This document shows, piece after piece, positions 53,769-64,000 of a stretch of DNA of 64,000 nucleotides. Source of the DNA: Streptomyces sp. NBC_01276 (GTDB lineage Bacteria; Actinomycetota; Actinomycetes; Streptomycetales; Streptomycetaceae). The stretch spans positions 1,364,001 through 1,428,000 of the forward strand of contig NZ_CP108442.1 in the NCBI RefSeq assembly GCF_041435355.1, given 5' to 3'. Below the pieces are notes generated by a model that made no database searches, was not told where the DNA came from, and saw only the letters and a program-made list of their open reading frames with translations. The stretch's first letter is position 1. The number at the start of each line of letters is the position of its first letter. The position numbers and the translations under genes are program-made.

Positions 53769-55166
53769 TCAGGCGCGCGCCGTCCGCGGCAGCCGGGCGG
53801 AGAGCAGCAGGGCGACGACGAGCAGGGCCGCCGTGGCGAGCGCGGTGCCGCCGAGGGCCGCGGCGGGGCCCCGGCCGTGGTCGGTGAAAGCCGACCAGAC
53901 GGTGACGAGCAGGGCCACGCCCACGGCGTTGGCGAGCTGTTACGCCGTGTTGAGCACTCCGGAGGCCGAGCCGACCTGGTCGTCGGCCACCTCCGCCAGG
54001 ATCACGTCGAAGAGCGGCGGGATCACCAGGCCCATCCCGAGGCCGGTCACCGCCGTACCCGGCAGCAGCCGCCAGCCGTCCACGGCTCCGTCGGCGGTGG
54101 CGGCCAGCAGCCCGAGGCCGAGCGCGGTGAGCACGATGCCCGCCTGGATCACCGCCCGGCCGTGCCGCACGGCGAGGGCGCCCGCCGGGCCGGCGGTGGC
54201 GGCGATCCCGAGGACGAGCGGGGCGACGGCGTAGCCCGCGCCTTCCGGCGAGAGTCCCAGGGGGCCCTGGAAGAACAGGGAGAGCACCAGCATCAGCCCG
54301 GTGAAGGCGGCGAAGAAGGCCACGGCCACCGCGATGCCGCTGGTGTAGCCACGGTTGGCGAGCAGGGCCGGGGCCATCAGCGGGGAGGAGCGCCGGTGCT
54401 GCAGCCGGGCGAACAGCCAGAAACCGAACGGTCCCGCCGCTGCCGCCAGGAGGCTCCACAGGGGCCAGCCCAGCTCCCGCCCCTGCACCAGGGGGTAGAC
54501 CAGGGCTCCGGAGGCCGCCCCCACCAGCAGCATGCTCGGCACGTCGAGGCGCAGGCCCCTGTCGGGCACACCGCGCGGGATCCGGCGGGCGGCCCCCAGC
54601 AGGGCGGCGAGGCCCACGGGCAGGTTCACCAGGAAGACCAGGCGCCAGCCGGAGCCGAGGAGGTCCGCGCCGGTGAGCAGTCCGCCCAGGACCGGCCCGG
54701 CGACCGCGCAGATCCCCATCACCGGGCCGAACAGCCCGAAGGCCCGGACCAGTTCCGGACCCTCGAAGACCTCCTTGACGATGCCGAAGCCCTGAGGCAG
54801 CAGGAGCGCGCCGAAGGCGCCCTGCACGGCCCGGGCGGCTATGAGCCAGGCGGGGCCCGGGGCGAAGGCGCACAGGGCGGAGGCGAGGGTGAACCCGGCG
54901 GCGCCCAGCAGGAACAGGCGTCGGCGCCCGTAACGGTCACCCAGACGGCCGGCGGTGATCAGCAGAACGGCGAAGGGCAGGGTGTAGCCGGCCTGGAGCC
55001 ACTGGGCGGTCTCGCGGCCACCGCCCAGATCGGCGGCGATCGCGGGGGCGGCCACGCCCGTGATGGTGGCGTCGAGCAGGTCCATCACCTCGGCGGCCAG
55101 GACCACGGCCAGTACGGCCCAGCGGTGCGGGTACGGCGGTTTCGGCCGTGGGTGCGGCGGATTCAT
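53769..55166 (-). pseudogene. MFS drug-efflux transporter (DHA2 type) interrupted by a nonsense codon
   Basis: The frame from ATG 55166 gives 408 residues of a 14-TM DHA2-like exporter (VMDLLDATITGVAAPAIAAD, AGRLGDRYGRRRLFLLGA, GPVLGGLLTG motif C). It then meets TAA at 53940-53942. The same frame continues for 56 more codons after it (QLANAVGVALLVTVWSAF...) to TGA at 53769. At this point relatives read GVLNTAQQLANAVGVA, so TAA replaces a Gln codon (a single CAA-to-TAA change). The last one or two helices are lost, so function is doubtful. It is divergent from a TetR gene with a shared operator. Confidence 0.85.
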
Positions 55167-55227
55167 CGGGTTCTCCCCCTCGGAACGGAGCGAGCTCGGA
55201 CGGACGGACGGACGCGGTCCACCCTGA

Positions 55228-55272
55228 CGAACGGTGTTCGTTACGAACAACGTTCGCCACGAACACCGTTCG
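55228..55272. promoter_or_regulatory. TetR operator with duplicated palindromes
   Basis: CGAACGGTGTTCGT (55228-55241) and its exact reverse complement (55259-55272) flank a third related element, ACGAACAACGTTCG. The array fills the 129-bp region between the MFS gene and the TetR gene and matches the usual autorepressing layout. Confidence 0.8.
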
Positions 55273-55295
55273 CTGTCAAGTGCTAGCCTTCCTCC

Positions 55296-56015
55296 ATGCC
55301 GCCGACACCGCCCCGCTCCCGCAGCACCCGCTCGCGCCCCGCCAAACCGCCGCTCAGCGAGGCGGCGGTCGTCGACGCGGGTCTGCGCGTCCTGCGCCGC
55401 GAGGGCTTCGACGCGGTCACCATGCGCAGGGTGGCCGCCGAGCTCGACACCGGACCCGCGTCCCTGTACGTGTACGTCTCCCAGCGCGACGAACTGCTGC
55501 GCCTGATGCACGACTCCGTCATCGCGACGGTCCCGCTGCCCGTGATCGAGCCGGCGTACTGGCGCGACCAGCTGGCCGGACTGCTCGTCGAGGTGGTGCA
55601 CGCCCTCAACGCCCACCCCGGCATCGGCCGGGTCTCGCTCGGCGACATCCCGACCGCCCCGGCCTGGCTGGACCTGTTCGACCGGATCCTCGGCCTGCTG
55701 CTCGCGGGCGGCGTACCCCGCCAACGCGCGGCCTGGGGTTGCGATCTGATCGCCCTGCACATCGGCGCGGTCACCTACGAGGTGGGCGCCGCGGACCCCT
55801 CGGCGGGCGACGGTCCGGACGCCCTGCAGGACGCCCTGGACTCCCGCCACGAGCGGATCTCCATCGAGGAGCGTCTGGCCGGGCTCGATCCCGCCCGGCA
55901 CCCGCACCTGGCGGCCAGTGCCGCCGAGCTGGCCGCGGGGCCGGCGTCGGCCCGGCTGGCGCTCGGCATCGAGGTGCTGATCGGTGGGCTGGCCGGGGAA
56001 TCGCACGGGGACTGA
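55296..56015 (+). CDS. TetR-family repressor with TetR_C-type domain
   Basis: A 239-residue regulator. The helix-turn-helix is FDAVTMRRVAAELDTGPASLYVYV followed by SQRDELLRLM, and the C-terminal domain is of the TetR/ActR-like length used for drug sensing. It is divergent from the broken MFS exporter and is presumably its repressor. Confidence 0.92.
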   Translation: MPPTPPRSRSTRSRPAKPPLSEAAVVDAGLRVLRREGFDAVTMRRVAAELDTGPASLYVYVSQRDELLRLMHDSVIATVPLPVIEPAYWRDQLAGLLVEVVHALNAHPGIGRVSLGDIPTAPAWLDLFDRILGLLLAGGVPRQRAAWGCDLIALHIGAVTYEVGAADPSAGDGPDALQDALDSRHERISIEERLAGLDPARHPHLAASAAELAAGPASARLALGIEVLIGGLAGESHGD

Positions 56016-56064
56016 GGGCCCGGGGCGGGGCCGCGGAGGGGCCGCTCGGGCTATCGTTGCGATC

Positions 56065-56082
56065 TGACTGAAAGCTCAGTCA
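56065..56082 (+). promoter_or_regulatory. TetR operator upstream of 56112 gene
   Basis: TGACTGAAAGCTCAGTCA is an 18-bp palindrome with 7-bp perfect arms, 30 nt before the start of the second TetR gene. It is likely an autoregulatory site. Confidence 0.75.
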
Positions 56083-56111
56083 AGCCTGTCCGAGCGAGGT
56101 CCGAGCAAGAG

Positions 56112-56705
56112 GTGCGAGCAAGAGTGGCCGACCGTCAAGCGTTGATCCTGGAAGCAGCCGTCCGCGTCATCGCCCGCAACGGCGTCAGAGGGCTGCGGGT
56201 CGAGGAACTGGCGACCGAGGCCGGGGTGTCCACCGCCCTCATCTACTACCACTTCAAGGACCGCGCCGGCCTGGTCCAGCGCACCCTCGCCTTCATCAGC
56301 GACCGCGCCACCGGCTACACCGACGAGGCCGTGGAGGGCACCGAGGACGCCCGCGCCGTCCTGCTCCAGCTGCTGCTCGGCGAGCTCCAGGACACCCCCC
56401 GGGTGCGCGAGAACAGCATCGCCTGGGGCGAGCTGCGGGCCACCGCCATCTTCGACGCGGACCTGCGCGCCGCCCTCGCCGAGTCCACCCGCAGCTGGAA
56501 CCGGGACACCGCCGACGCCGTGGCGGACGCCCAGGCGGCCGGTCAGGCCGACCCGGCCGCGGTCCCGCTGGACGTGGCGGAGCGGCTGAACTCCCTGGTG
56601 GAGGGGTTGAGCGAACGCTGGCTGAGCGGCTCACTGGAGCTGGAGCGGGCCCGGACCCTGCTGGAGGGCGCGGTGGACGCGGAACTGGGCCCGTACCCCG
56701 CCTGA
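56112..56705 (+). CDS. TetR-family regulator
   Basis: A 197-residue regulator with the helix-turn-helix LRVEELATEAGVSTALIYYH followed by FKDRAGLVQRTL. The ligand domain (ENSIAWGELRATAIFDADLR) resembles a BetI/TetR_C_6 type. GTG 56112 or the GTG four codons later are both possible starts. No regulated neighbour is evident: it follows another TetR gene and faces gcl across a terminator. Confidence 0.88.
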   Translation: MRARVADRQALILEAAVRVIARNGVRGLRVEELATEAGVSTALIYYHFKDRAGLVQRTLAFISDRATGYTDEAVEGTEDARAVLLQLLLGELQDTPRVRENSIAWGELRATAIFDADLRAALAESTRSWNRDTADAVADAQAAGQADPAAVPLDVAERLNSLVEGLSERWLSGSLELERARTLLEGAVDAELGPYPA

Positions 56706-56767
56706 GGCCCGTACCCGCCTGAAGCGGCGGCCCGGGGCCCCGGACGGCGAACGGGTCCACGGCACGC

Positions 56768-56811
56768 GGAACGGCCCCCGTACCTCCCCAGGGAGGTACG
56801 GGGGCCGTTCC
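56768..56811. terminator. perfect 21-bp hairpin terminator
   Basis: The arm 56768-56788 (GGAACGGCCCCCG...) pairs perfectly with 56791-56811 around a CA loop. It separates the convergent TetR and gcl genes. Confidence 0.9.
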
Positions 56812-56864
56812 GTGCTGTCACACCGGTACCGGCGCGGCGTTCACCGCGCCGGGGGCGCGGACCG

Positions 56865-58652
<1,788 letters not shown>

Positions 58653-58685
58653 CGAGTTCTCCTGCGGGTCCGGCGGTCAGACTTT

Positions 58686-58751
58686 TTCCGTAATGCGGAA
58701 TTTTTGTTCTGCTATACGGAACAAGCTAAGCGGCCACTTCGCGCACGTCAA
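58686..58751 (-). promoter_or_regulatory. gcl promoter with paired AllR-type boxes
   Basis: On the minus strand TTGACG (58746-58751), 17 nt, TAGCTT (58723-58728). A box TTCTGCTATACGGAA (58707-58721) covers the expected start site. The palindrome TTCCGTAATGCGGAA (58686-58700) follows with centres 21 bp apart. The other bases of the 58653-58919 gap show nothing further. Confidence 0.8.
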
Positions 58752-58919
58752 GGCGGTGGGGCACCCCGGAACCCACCAAAAGGCGCATCCCGTTCGGTGA
58801 GTTGCACAAATGGCCGGTCCTTCGGCCGGATCCGGCGGCAATCCGCCGCCCTGGCCGCCCGGGCGGTCGCCGGTGGTGGAGCATGGGACTACGCACGGCG
58901 ACGGAGGGGGCCGGGTCTC

Positions 58920-59726
58920 ATGACGGAAGCGGTACGGATGCGCTGCCCGGGATGCGGGCGCGAGAACGGTTACGCGGCGCCCTCCTTCCCCTGCGCCTGC
59001 GGAAACCCCGTGACCCCTCCCCTGGATCCGTCGGCGGAGCCCCGGCCGCTGACGCACCGCACCTGGTCGCAGAGCTGGGTGGTGGTGCGGTGCGGGGCCT
59101 GCGGACGGGAGGGCGAGTGGCCCCAGCCGGAGCTGGGCTGCGGGGCGTGCGGGACCGTGGTCCGGGTCCCGGTCCGGCCGCCGGGGGCGGCGTCGGGCAG
59201 GAACGCCGGCGCGGCGGGTCCCGCGACAGCGGGGGCGGGGAGCCGGACGGGCCCGGCGGGGACGGATCCGCATGCGGGGACGCCAGGGACGGAAGCCGGG
59301 TCGGGCACCGGGGCGGCCTCCATGACGGGTGCCGTCGCGCGGCCGGCGTTCCGGCCGGTGACCATCCGTACGGGCCGGGACGCCGTGGCGACGGCCGCGC
59401 TGTACCTGCGCTGGCTCGGCTTCCGGGACGTGCGGCAGCCCGACGGCGTGCCGATCCCCTCCGCGGCGGCGGACCTGCGGGCTCCGGGGGTGGTGGCGCA
59501 GGTGGACCCGACCACGGCCCCGGTCGGGCTGCGGGCGGTGGAGTGCGTCTGGCTGAACGGCCTCACGGCCGCCGCGACCGGCGTCTACTTCTCCCTCGCC
59601 GGCTACACCGAGGAGGCCCGGAGCCGGGCGGACGAGCTGGCGGTACCGCTGTTCGTCATGGACCTCACGGGCGTGCCGCAGCCGGTCAACGACCCGGCGG
59701 ACGAACTGGTGGCGGAGGGGGCCTAG
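58920..59726 (+). CDS. Zn-ribbon protein with Mrr-like C-terminal domain
   Basis: A 268-residue protein. Two zinc-ribbon-like pairs lie at the N-terminus (MRCPGCGREN with FPCACGN; VRCGACGRE with LGCGACGTV). A Gly/Ala/Thr-rich linker of about 60 residues follows, then about 110 residues resembling Mrr-type restriction-endonuclease domains (AVATAALYLRWLGFRDVRQP, VVAQVD, VYFSLAGYTEEARSRADELA, VPLFVMDLTG). Mrr enzymes have Q-x-K where this has QVD, so nuclease activity is doubtful. The role is unknown. The domain call is by pattern only. Confidence 0.75.
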   Translation: MTEAVRMRCPGCGRENGYAAPSFPCACGNPVTPPLDPSAEPRPLTHRTWSQSWVVVRCGACGREGEWPQPELGCGACGTVVRVPVRPPGAASGRNAGAAGPATAGAGSRTGPAGTDPHAGTPGTEAGSGTGAASMTGAVARPAFRPVTIRTGRDAVATAALYLRWLGFRDVRQPDGVPIPSAAADLRAPGVVAQVDPTTAPVGLRAVECVWLNGLTAAATGVYFSLAGYTEEARSRADELAVPLFVMDLTGVPQPVNDPADELVAEGA

Positions 59727-59812
59727 GCTCGGAGGGCGCGGGCCCGTGCCCGCCCGTTCTTCCGTCCGTCCCTTTGTCTTCCTTGTTCCCCCTGCCTGCC
59801 GAGGAGAGCCCG

Positions 59813-60301
59813 ATGAGCCTGTACGACATCCCGCTGACCACCCTGGACGACGAGCCCACCAGCCTCGCGGCCCACAAGGGCAAGGTCGTCCTCCTCGTGA
59901 ACACCGCCTCCCAGTGCGGGCTCACCCCGCAGTACTCGGGGCTGGCCCGGCTGCAGTTCGCGTACGCGGAGAAGGGCTTCACCGTCATCGGTGTGCCCTG
60001 CAACCAGTTCGGCGGTCAGGAGCCGGGCACCGCGGAGGACATCCAGACCTTCTGCGCGGCCGGTTTCGGCGTGACCTTCCCGATGCTGGAGAAGTCCGAG
60101 GTCAACGGCGAGAACCGGCACCCCCTGTACCGCGAGCTGGTGCAGACCCCGGACGCCGAGGGCGAGGCCGGGGACATCCAGTGGAACTTCGAGAAGTTCC
60201 TCATCTCCCCGGCCGGCGAGGTCGTCGCGCGCTTCCGCCCGCGCACCGAGCCCGAGGCGCCCGAAGTCATCGCCGCGATCGAGGCGCACCTGCCCGCGTA
60301 G
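59813..60301 (+). CDS. glutathione peroxidase-family thiol peroxidase
   Basis: A 162-residue thioredoxin-fold peroxidase. The peroxidatic Cys35 is in NTASQCGLTPQY (Cys, not selenocysteine). GVPCNQFGGQEPG supplies a second Cys and the conserved Gln, and WNFEKFLI holds the catalytic Trp/Asn. Streptomyces lacks glutathione, so thioredoxin or mycothiol-linked reductants are more likely. It starts at ATG 59813 with GAGGAGAG upstream. Confidence 0.94.
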   Translation: MSLYDIPLTTLDDEPTSLAAHKGKVVLLVNTASQCGLTPQYSGLARLQFAYAEKGFTVIGVPCNQFGGQEPGTAEDIQTFCAAGFGVTFPMLEKSEVNGENRHPLYRELVQTPDAEGEAGDIQWNFEKFLISPAGEVVARFRPRTEPEAPEVIAAIEAHLPA

Positions 60302-60339
60302 GCGACCTGCCCGCACAGGCGCCTGCCCGCACAGGCGCA

Positions 60340-60370
60340 CCGGCCCGCAGCCATGTCGGCTGCGGGCCGG
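60340..60370. terminator. bidirectional hairpin terminator
   Basis: CCGGCCCGCAGCC (60340-60352) pairs with 60358-60370, 13 bp with loop ATGTC, between the convergent peroxidase and TPR genes. A direct 16-bp duplication (CTGCCCGCACAGGCGC) lies just before it, about 60307-60338. Confidence 0.75.
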
Positions 60371-60375
60371 CCGCG

Positions 60376-63300
60376 TCACGGCGGGCCCGTCCCGGCCGGG
60401 GGCCGTCCGGCCAGGCCGTACCAGTAGCCGGCCTCCCGTTCGTCCCCCTCGGCCGCCGCGACGTCCCCGAGCAGCACCAGCACCCCGACCGGAAGCGGAT
60501 GCGCGGCGGGACCGGGCGGTCCGGGCTCCGTGGGCCGCCCGGCGGGCCGCGCCGGGAGCGGTTCGGGGAGCGGATCCTCCTCCGTGTCGCCGTCGGTCAC
60601 CAGCGGGGCCAGGACCTCGCGGGCGCGTTCGTGCAGGCCGGCGCCCATCAGCAGCTCGCAGTAGAGGCGCCGGGCCTCGGGCTCGGTTTCCGGGTCACCG
60701 CAGTCCATCGCCCGCTCGAACCAGGGGTACGCCTCCTCCGGCCGGTCGCCGACCGCCAGGACCTGGGCCAGGAGGAGCAGCGCCTGTGGCCGGTGGACGG
60801 TGTCGTCGGACCGGGCGAGGGGCAGCAGCGTGCTTTCGGCGTCGGCGTACAGCCCGAGGCGGAAGAGGGTGCTGCCCAGGTAGCGGCGGGCGAGCGGTTC
60901 GACGGACTGCTCCCCGGTGGCGAGGGCGTCCGTGAGCAGCCGCCGGGCCTCCTCCAGCTCCTCCCCGCACGCGGCGTTCCCGGCGTCGACCATGGATCGC
61001 CGTACGACGCCGAGCAGCGCTCCGGCGCGGGGCGCCGTCTGCGGGTCGCCGGTCTCCAGCGCGGCTTCGAGGAGGTCGCCGGCCGCGATGACCTCCCCCA
61101 CGTCCAGCAGGTACTCGCCGGTGCCGAGGTAGGCCAGGGCGATCGCCCCGGCATCGCCCGAGGTCTCCACCCCCATCAGGAGCCCCTCGGCGGCCTCGCC
61201 GTCGCCGCGGCGCAGCAGCAGTACGCAGAGCGAGGCCTTGGCCGCCTCGGTGACGTCCGAGGGCTCGTCCTCGACCACGGACCGCAGGAGCTCCTCGGCG
61301 CCGTCGTCGTCCCCGTCCTCGGCCAGGCACTTGGCCAGCTGGAACCGGGCCATGGGGGAGGCGGGGTGCACGCCCGCGTCGCCCGCGGCCCGCAGGTGTC
61401 CGATCCCCTCGGGCCTGCGCCCGGCGCGGATGAGCACCATGCCGAGCAGGGCCCTCCCCCACGACGCCGCCGTCTCCTCCTCGGATTCGGCCAGCACGCG
61501 CAGCAGGCTCTCGGCGCGCGGGAGGTCCTCCTGGTCGGCGAGCATGACGGCGAGGTCGTAGCGGGCGATCAGGGACCAGTGGGGGTGTCCGGAATCGATC
61601 GCGGTGCGGTAGGCCTCCTCCGCTTCCCGGAAGTGGCCCTCGCGGACGAGGAGGTCGCCGAGGAGATCGGCGGCGCGCGGACCCTCATGGGGGTGCCCGG
61701 AGGCGCTCGCCTCGGCCAGCAGCGCCCGCGCCCGGCCCGCCCCGCCCTCCTCCCCCGCGAGCATGACGGCCAGGCCGACGCGGGCCGGCGGCGCCCAGTA
61801 CCAGTGTCCGGAATCGATCGCGGTGCGGTAGGCCTCCTCCGCCTCCCGGGGGTGGCCCTCGCGGACGAGGAGGTCGCCGAGGAGATCGGCGGCGCGCGGG
61901 CCCTGATGGGGGTGCCCGGAGGTGATCGTCTCGGCCAGCAGCGCCCGCGCCCGGCCCGCCCCGCCCTCCTCCCCCGCGAGCATGACGGCGAGGGCGACGC
62001 GGGCCGGCGGCGCCCACTCCGGGTGACCGGAGGCGATCGCCCGGTCCAGCCACTCCCCAGCGGTCTCGGTGTCGCCGAGCGCGGCGTGCCATTCGCCGAG
62101 TGCGCAGGCCGCCCGGTTGCCCTGGTCGGGACGTCCGGATTCGGCCACCTCCCGGAGGATGGCCACTCCCCGCTCCTCCTCGTCCCCTCCGAGCAGGACG
62201 ACGGCCAGGCCGACCCGTGCGATCGGGAGCACGAAGGGGTGTCCGGAGGCGATCGCGGCCTCCAGTACCTGCCTGGCCTCGCCGTACCTCTCCTGGAGGG
62301 TGAGGAGGTCTCCCAGGCTCACCTGGGCCCAGGGCACGACGTGCGCCTGTCCGCTGTCCGCCACCGAGCGCAGCAGGGCCTCGGCCCGGTCCAGCTTGCC
62401 CTGGTGGACCAGTACTCCGCCGAGGTTCGCGCGGGCCGCGGAGGTGATCTGGACCGCGACCGTGTCGCCCATCATGCGGGGCAGGGTCCACGGCCGCTCG
62501 GCCGGCTCCGGCCGGCCGGGGCCGCGGGCGGCGCCGAGGCCGGTCGCGGGTTTGCCGAGTTCGGTGCCCGGCTCCCGGCCGGTGCGCACGCCGGCCGGGT
62601 CGCCGTCGGTCAGCGTGCGGACCAGTTGGGCGCCGGCCAGGTACTCGGCTTCCGTGTCGCCGGACGCGAGGACGGCCTCCAGCAGCCGTTCGGCCCGTTC
62701 GCTCTCGCCCTGCAGGACCAGGAGGCGGGCCAGGCCCACCTGGGCCAGCCGGGAGATCTGCGGGTCGGTGGAGGCGACGGCGCTCTCCAGGAGCCTCCTG
62801 GAGCGCGTCCGGTCGCCGTTGATCACGAGTGCCGCGGCCAGTTCGACCTGCGCCAGCGGGGCGACGTTCTCCGTCCGGGAGGAGGCCGCCGCGTCCAGCA
62901 GTTCCAGGGCCTCGTCCACGTTCCCGCGGACGAGGGACATCTGCCCGAGCATCAGTGAGGCCCAGGCCGAGCCGTCCCGGTCACCGGGCGCCCGCGCGAT
63001 CCGGCGCAGCAGTCGCTCGGCCACGTCGGGCTCCTCCCGGACCAGCGCCGCGTAGGCGATCGGCACCAGCTCGGTGGGCGTGCGGTGCTCGGCGAGGTAG
63101 TCCCAGGCGATGCGGGGTACCGCGGCGGAGGGGTCGTCGAGACGGGTGTCCAGGTACTCCGAGGTGTAGGGGAATCCGGTGTACGCGGGCCGGTCCCGCG
63201 GCCCCGGTACCCGGTACAGGAGGGCGATGGCCCCGGCCACGGGCTCCCCGGCCCAGGCCAGGCCGGTCCGGTAGTGGGTCTCGTCGGCGTCGAACCGCAG

Positions 63301-64000
63301 GTAGTGGGTGGACATGTAGGAGCGGAAGAGGTCCAGGAGGGCGGTTTCGGGGACCGGTCCGGTCATGCCCATCCGGTGCCAGTCGGCCGCCGCCTTCACG
63401 AGCGCCCATCCCTCGGGGCAGGTCTCCGCACCGTCGCGCAGGCGCTGTTCCAGCCGGGGGGCGGCGACCATGTGCTCGCCGATGCCCCTCGCGGCGAAGT
63501 CCTCGCGGGGGTAGAGCTCCCGTGCCGCGGCGGCGTCCTGCTCCGTCAGGAGCGCCGGCAGTTCGACGGTGTGCGCCTTGCCGAGGACCGTGCGGGCGAC
63601 ACGGCCGATGTCGTTCTCCATGCCGGTGAGGGCGGCCCGCTGTTTGGCCGGGATGGTGGCGACGACGGTGACGGCCGGGTGCCGCCGGGTCAGCCGGTCG
63701 AGGATCTGCAGGTCCAGGCCGCCGGGCCGGAGGTAGCGGTGGAGGTCGTCCAGCCAGAGGACGGCGCGGTCCCGGCCGAGCGGCAGAGCGGTCCGGCTGA
63801 GGTCGTCGAGGATCCGGCGGTCCGTGGCGTCCGGGCGCGGGACGATCAGGCGGGCTCCGGGCTGCGTGCGCAGCAGCGCCTCGTACAGGGTGCGCGACTT
63901 GCCGGCCTTGGACTGCCCGGCCAGCAGGACGAAGCGCGACTGCTCCAGGGCGGTGTCGAGGAGGTCGTCCTGTGGACGGCGGGGCACGTACGGCGAGGCC
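60376..64000 (-). CDS. STAND-type NTPase with long TPR array (5' end outside window)
   Basis: At least 1,207 residues are visible and the frame remains open to the right edge, so the GTG at 63987 is not necessarily the start. Near the visible N-terminus FVLLAGQSKAGKSRTLYEAL is a P-loop and AVLWLDDLHRYLRPGG a Walker B. The opening PYVPRRPQDDLLDTAL is typical of the NTPase module found C-terminal to effector domains in Streptomyces proteins, so an effector may lie upstream. From about residue 330 on it consists of some 20 TPR-like helical pairs, including two near-identical 73-residue units. A sensor or signalling scaffold is plausible. Confidence 0.85.
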   Translation of the reverse strand, partial: ASPYVPRRPQDDLLDTALEQSRFVLLAGQSKAGKSRTLYEALLRTQPGARLIVPRPDATDRRILDDLSRTALPLGRDRAVLWLDDLHRYLRPGGLDLQILDRLTRRHPAVTVVATIPAKQRAALTGMENDIGRVARTVLGKAHTVELPALLTEQDAAAARELYPREDFAARGIGEHMVAAPRLEQRLRDGAETCPEGWALVKAAADWHRMGMTGPVPETALLDLFRSYMSTHYLRFDADETHYRTGLAWAGEPVAGAIALLYRVPGPRDRPAYTGFPYTSEYLDTRLDDPSAAVPRIAWDYLAEHRTPTELVPIAYAALVREEPDVAERLLRRIARAPGDRDGSAWASLMLGQMSLVRGNVDEALELLDAAASSRTENVAPLAQVELAAALVINGDRTRSRRLLESAVASTDPQISRLAQVGLARLLVLQGESERAERLLEAVLASGDTEAEYLAGAQLVRTLTDGDPAGVRTGREPGTELGKPATGLGAARGPGRPEPAERPWTLPRMMGDTVAVQITSAARANLGGVLVHQGKLDRAEALLRSVADSGQAHVVPWAQVSLGDLLTLQERYGEARQVLEAAIASGHPFVLPIARVGLAVVLLGGDEEERGVAILREVAESGRPDQGNRAACALGEWHAALGDTETAGEWLDRAIASGHPEWAPPARVALAVMLAGEEGGAGRARALLAETITSGHPHQGPRAADLLGDLLVREGHPREAEEAYRTAIDSGHWYWAPPARVGLAVMLAGEEGGAGRARALLAEASASGHPHEGPRAADLLGDLLVREGHFREAEEAYRTAIDSGHPHWSLIARYDLAVMLADQEDLPRAESLLRVLAESEEETAASWGRALLGMVLIRAGRRPEGIGHLRAAGDAGVHPASPMARFQLAKCLAEDGDDDGAEELLRSVVEDEPSDVTEAAKASLCVLLLRRGDGEAAEGLLMGVETSGDAGAIALAYLGTGEYLLDVGEVIAAGDLLEAALETGDPQTAPRAGALLGVVRRSMVDAGNAACGEELEEARRLLTDALATGEQSVEPLARRYLGSTLFRLGLYADAESTLLPLARSDDTVHRPQALLLLAQVLAVGDRPEEAYPWFERAMDCGDPETEPEARRLYCELLMGAGLHERAREVLAPLVTDGDTEEDPLPEPLPARPAGRPTEPGPPGPAAHPLPVGVLVLLGDVAAAEGDEREAGYWYGLAGRPPAGTGPP
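61586..62023 (-). repeat. 219-bp tandem duplication in TPR gene
   Basis: The segments 61586-61804 and 61805-62023 are near-identical copies, each encoding 73 residues (for example LAGEEGGAGRARALLAE and LLGDLLVREGH in both). The similarity at silent positions indicates recent duplication or gene conversion within the TPR array. Confidence 0.85.

Noticed and set aside
59813..60301. Possible selenoprotein (glutathione peroxidase)
   Set aside because: The active-site codon encodes Cys and no in-frame TGA is present.

Overview
The window is high-GC actinobacterial DNA and most likely a Streptomyces chromosome. Support for this includes GC-rich third codon positions, many GTG starts in 4-nt overlaps (GTGA/ATGA), numerous two-component, TetR, MocR and AfsR-like regulators, and a purine/allantoin/glyoxylate gene set like the one known from S. 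coelicolor. I saw no rRNA, tRNA, CRISPR array or intact insertion sequence.

Layout. 1-7.5 kb: cell-envelope genes (lipoprotein, OmpR-type sensor/regulator pair, a MurJ-type flippase, an L,D-transpeptidase with an apparent frameshift) and a secreted alpha/beta hydrolase. 7.6-10.8 kb: a gluABCD-type amino-acid ABC operon. 10.9-12.9 kb: housekeeping genes (exonuclease III, a metallohydrolase). 12.9-17.6 kb: a five-gene sugar ABC/ROK-kinase operon in which every neighbouring pair overlaps by 4 nt, divergent from a Gfo/Idh/MocA oxidoreductase. 18.9-20.5 kb: an EamA transporter and a DHFR-like reductase. 20.8-24.4 kb: allantoicase, allantoinase and the divergent IclR-type repressor allR. 24.5-33 kb: accessory genes (a repeat-containing protein of unknown function, a LolD/FtsX-type ABC pair beside a NarL-type two-component system, a 168-bp palindrome, a MocR regulator with clear operator boxes, a MobA-like transferase). 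33.2-34.8 kb: malate synthase. 35-43.6 kb: a secreted SGNH esterase, an exonuclease remnant, a fungal-type LYS1-like dehydrogenase, an AfsR-like ATPase facing a two-module Lrp regulator, and a TetR/FAD-monooxygenase pair. 43.7-58.7 kb: the main purine block (purine permease, 8-oxoguanine deaminase, urate oxidase, HIU hydrolase, OHCU decarboxylase, then hyi, glxR, catalase and, after an MFS/TetR insertion, gcl). 58.9-64 kb: a Zn-ribbon protein, glutathione peroxidase and a large NTPase-TPR protein cut by the window edge.

How the genes work together. Purine permease, 8-oxoguanine deaminase and urate oxidase/PucM/UraD lead to allantoin. AllB and allantoicase take it to ureidoglycolate. The glyoxylate released can enter malate (AceB) or tartronate semialdehyde and glycerate (Gcl, Hyi, GlxR), and catalase can remove the peroxide made by urate oxidase. 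Xanthine dehydrogenase, a ureidoglycolate lyase and glycerate kinase are not in the window.

The strongest structural signal is regulatory. A 15-bp palindrome TTCC-N7-GGAA recurs at the allR, aceB, hyi, catalase and gcl promoters. At each of these five a second, weaker copy lies exactly 21 bp away (centre to centre). A different palindrome, TCAAC-N5-GTTGA, sits at or next to the -35 region of the allB, aceB, uraD and catalase promoters. Genome damage is also visible: a G-tract frameshift in the L,D-transpeptidase, a nonsense codon in an MFS exporter, and a truncated exonuclease.
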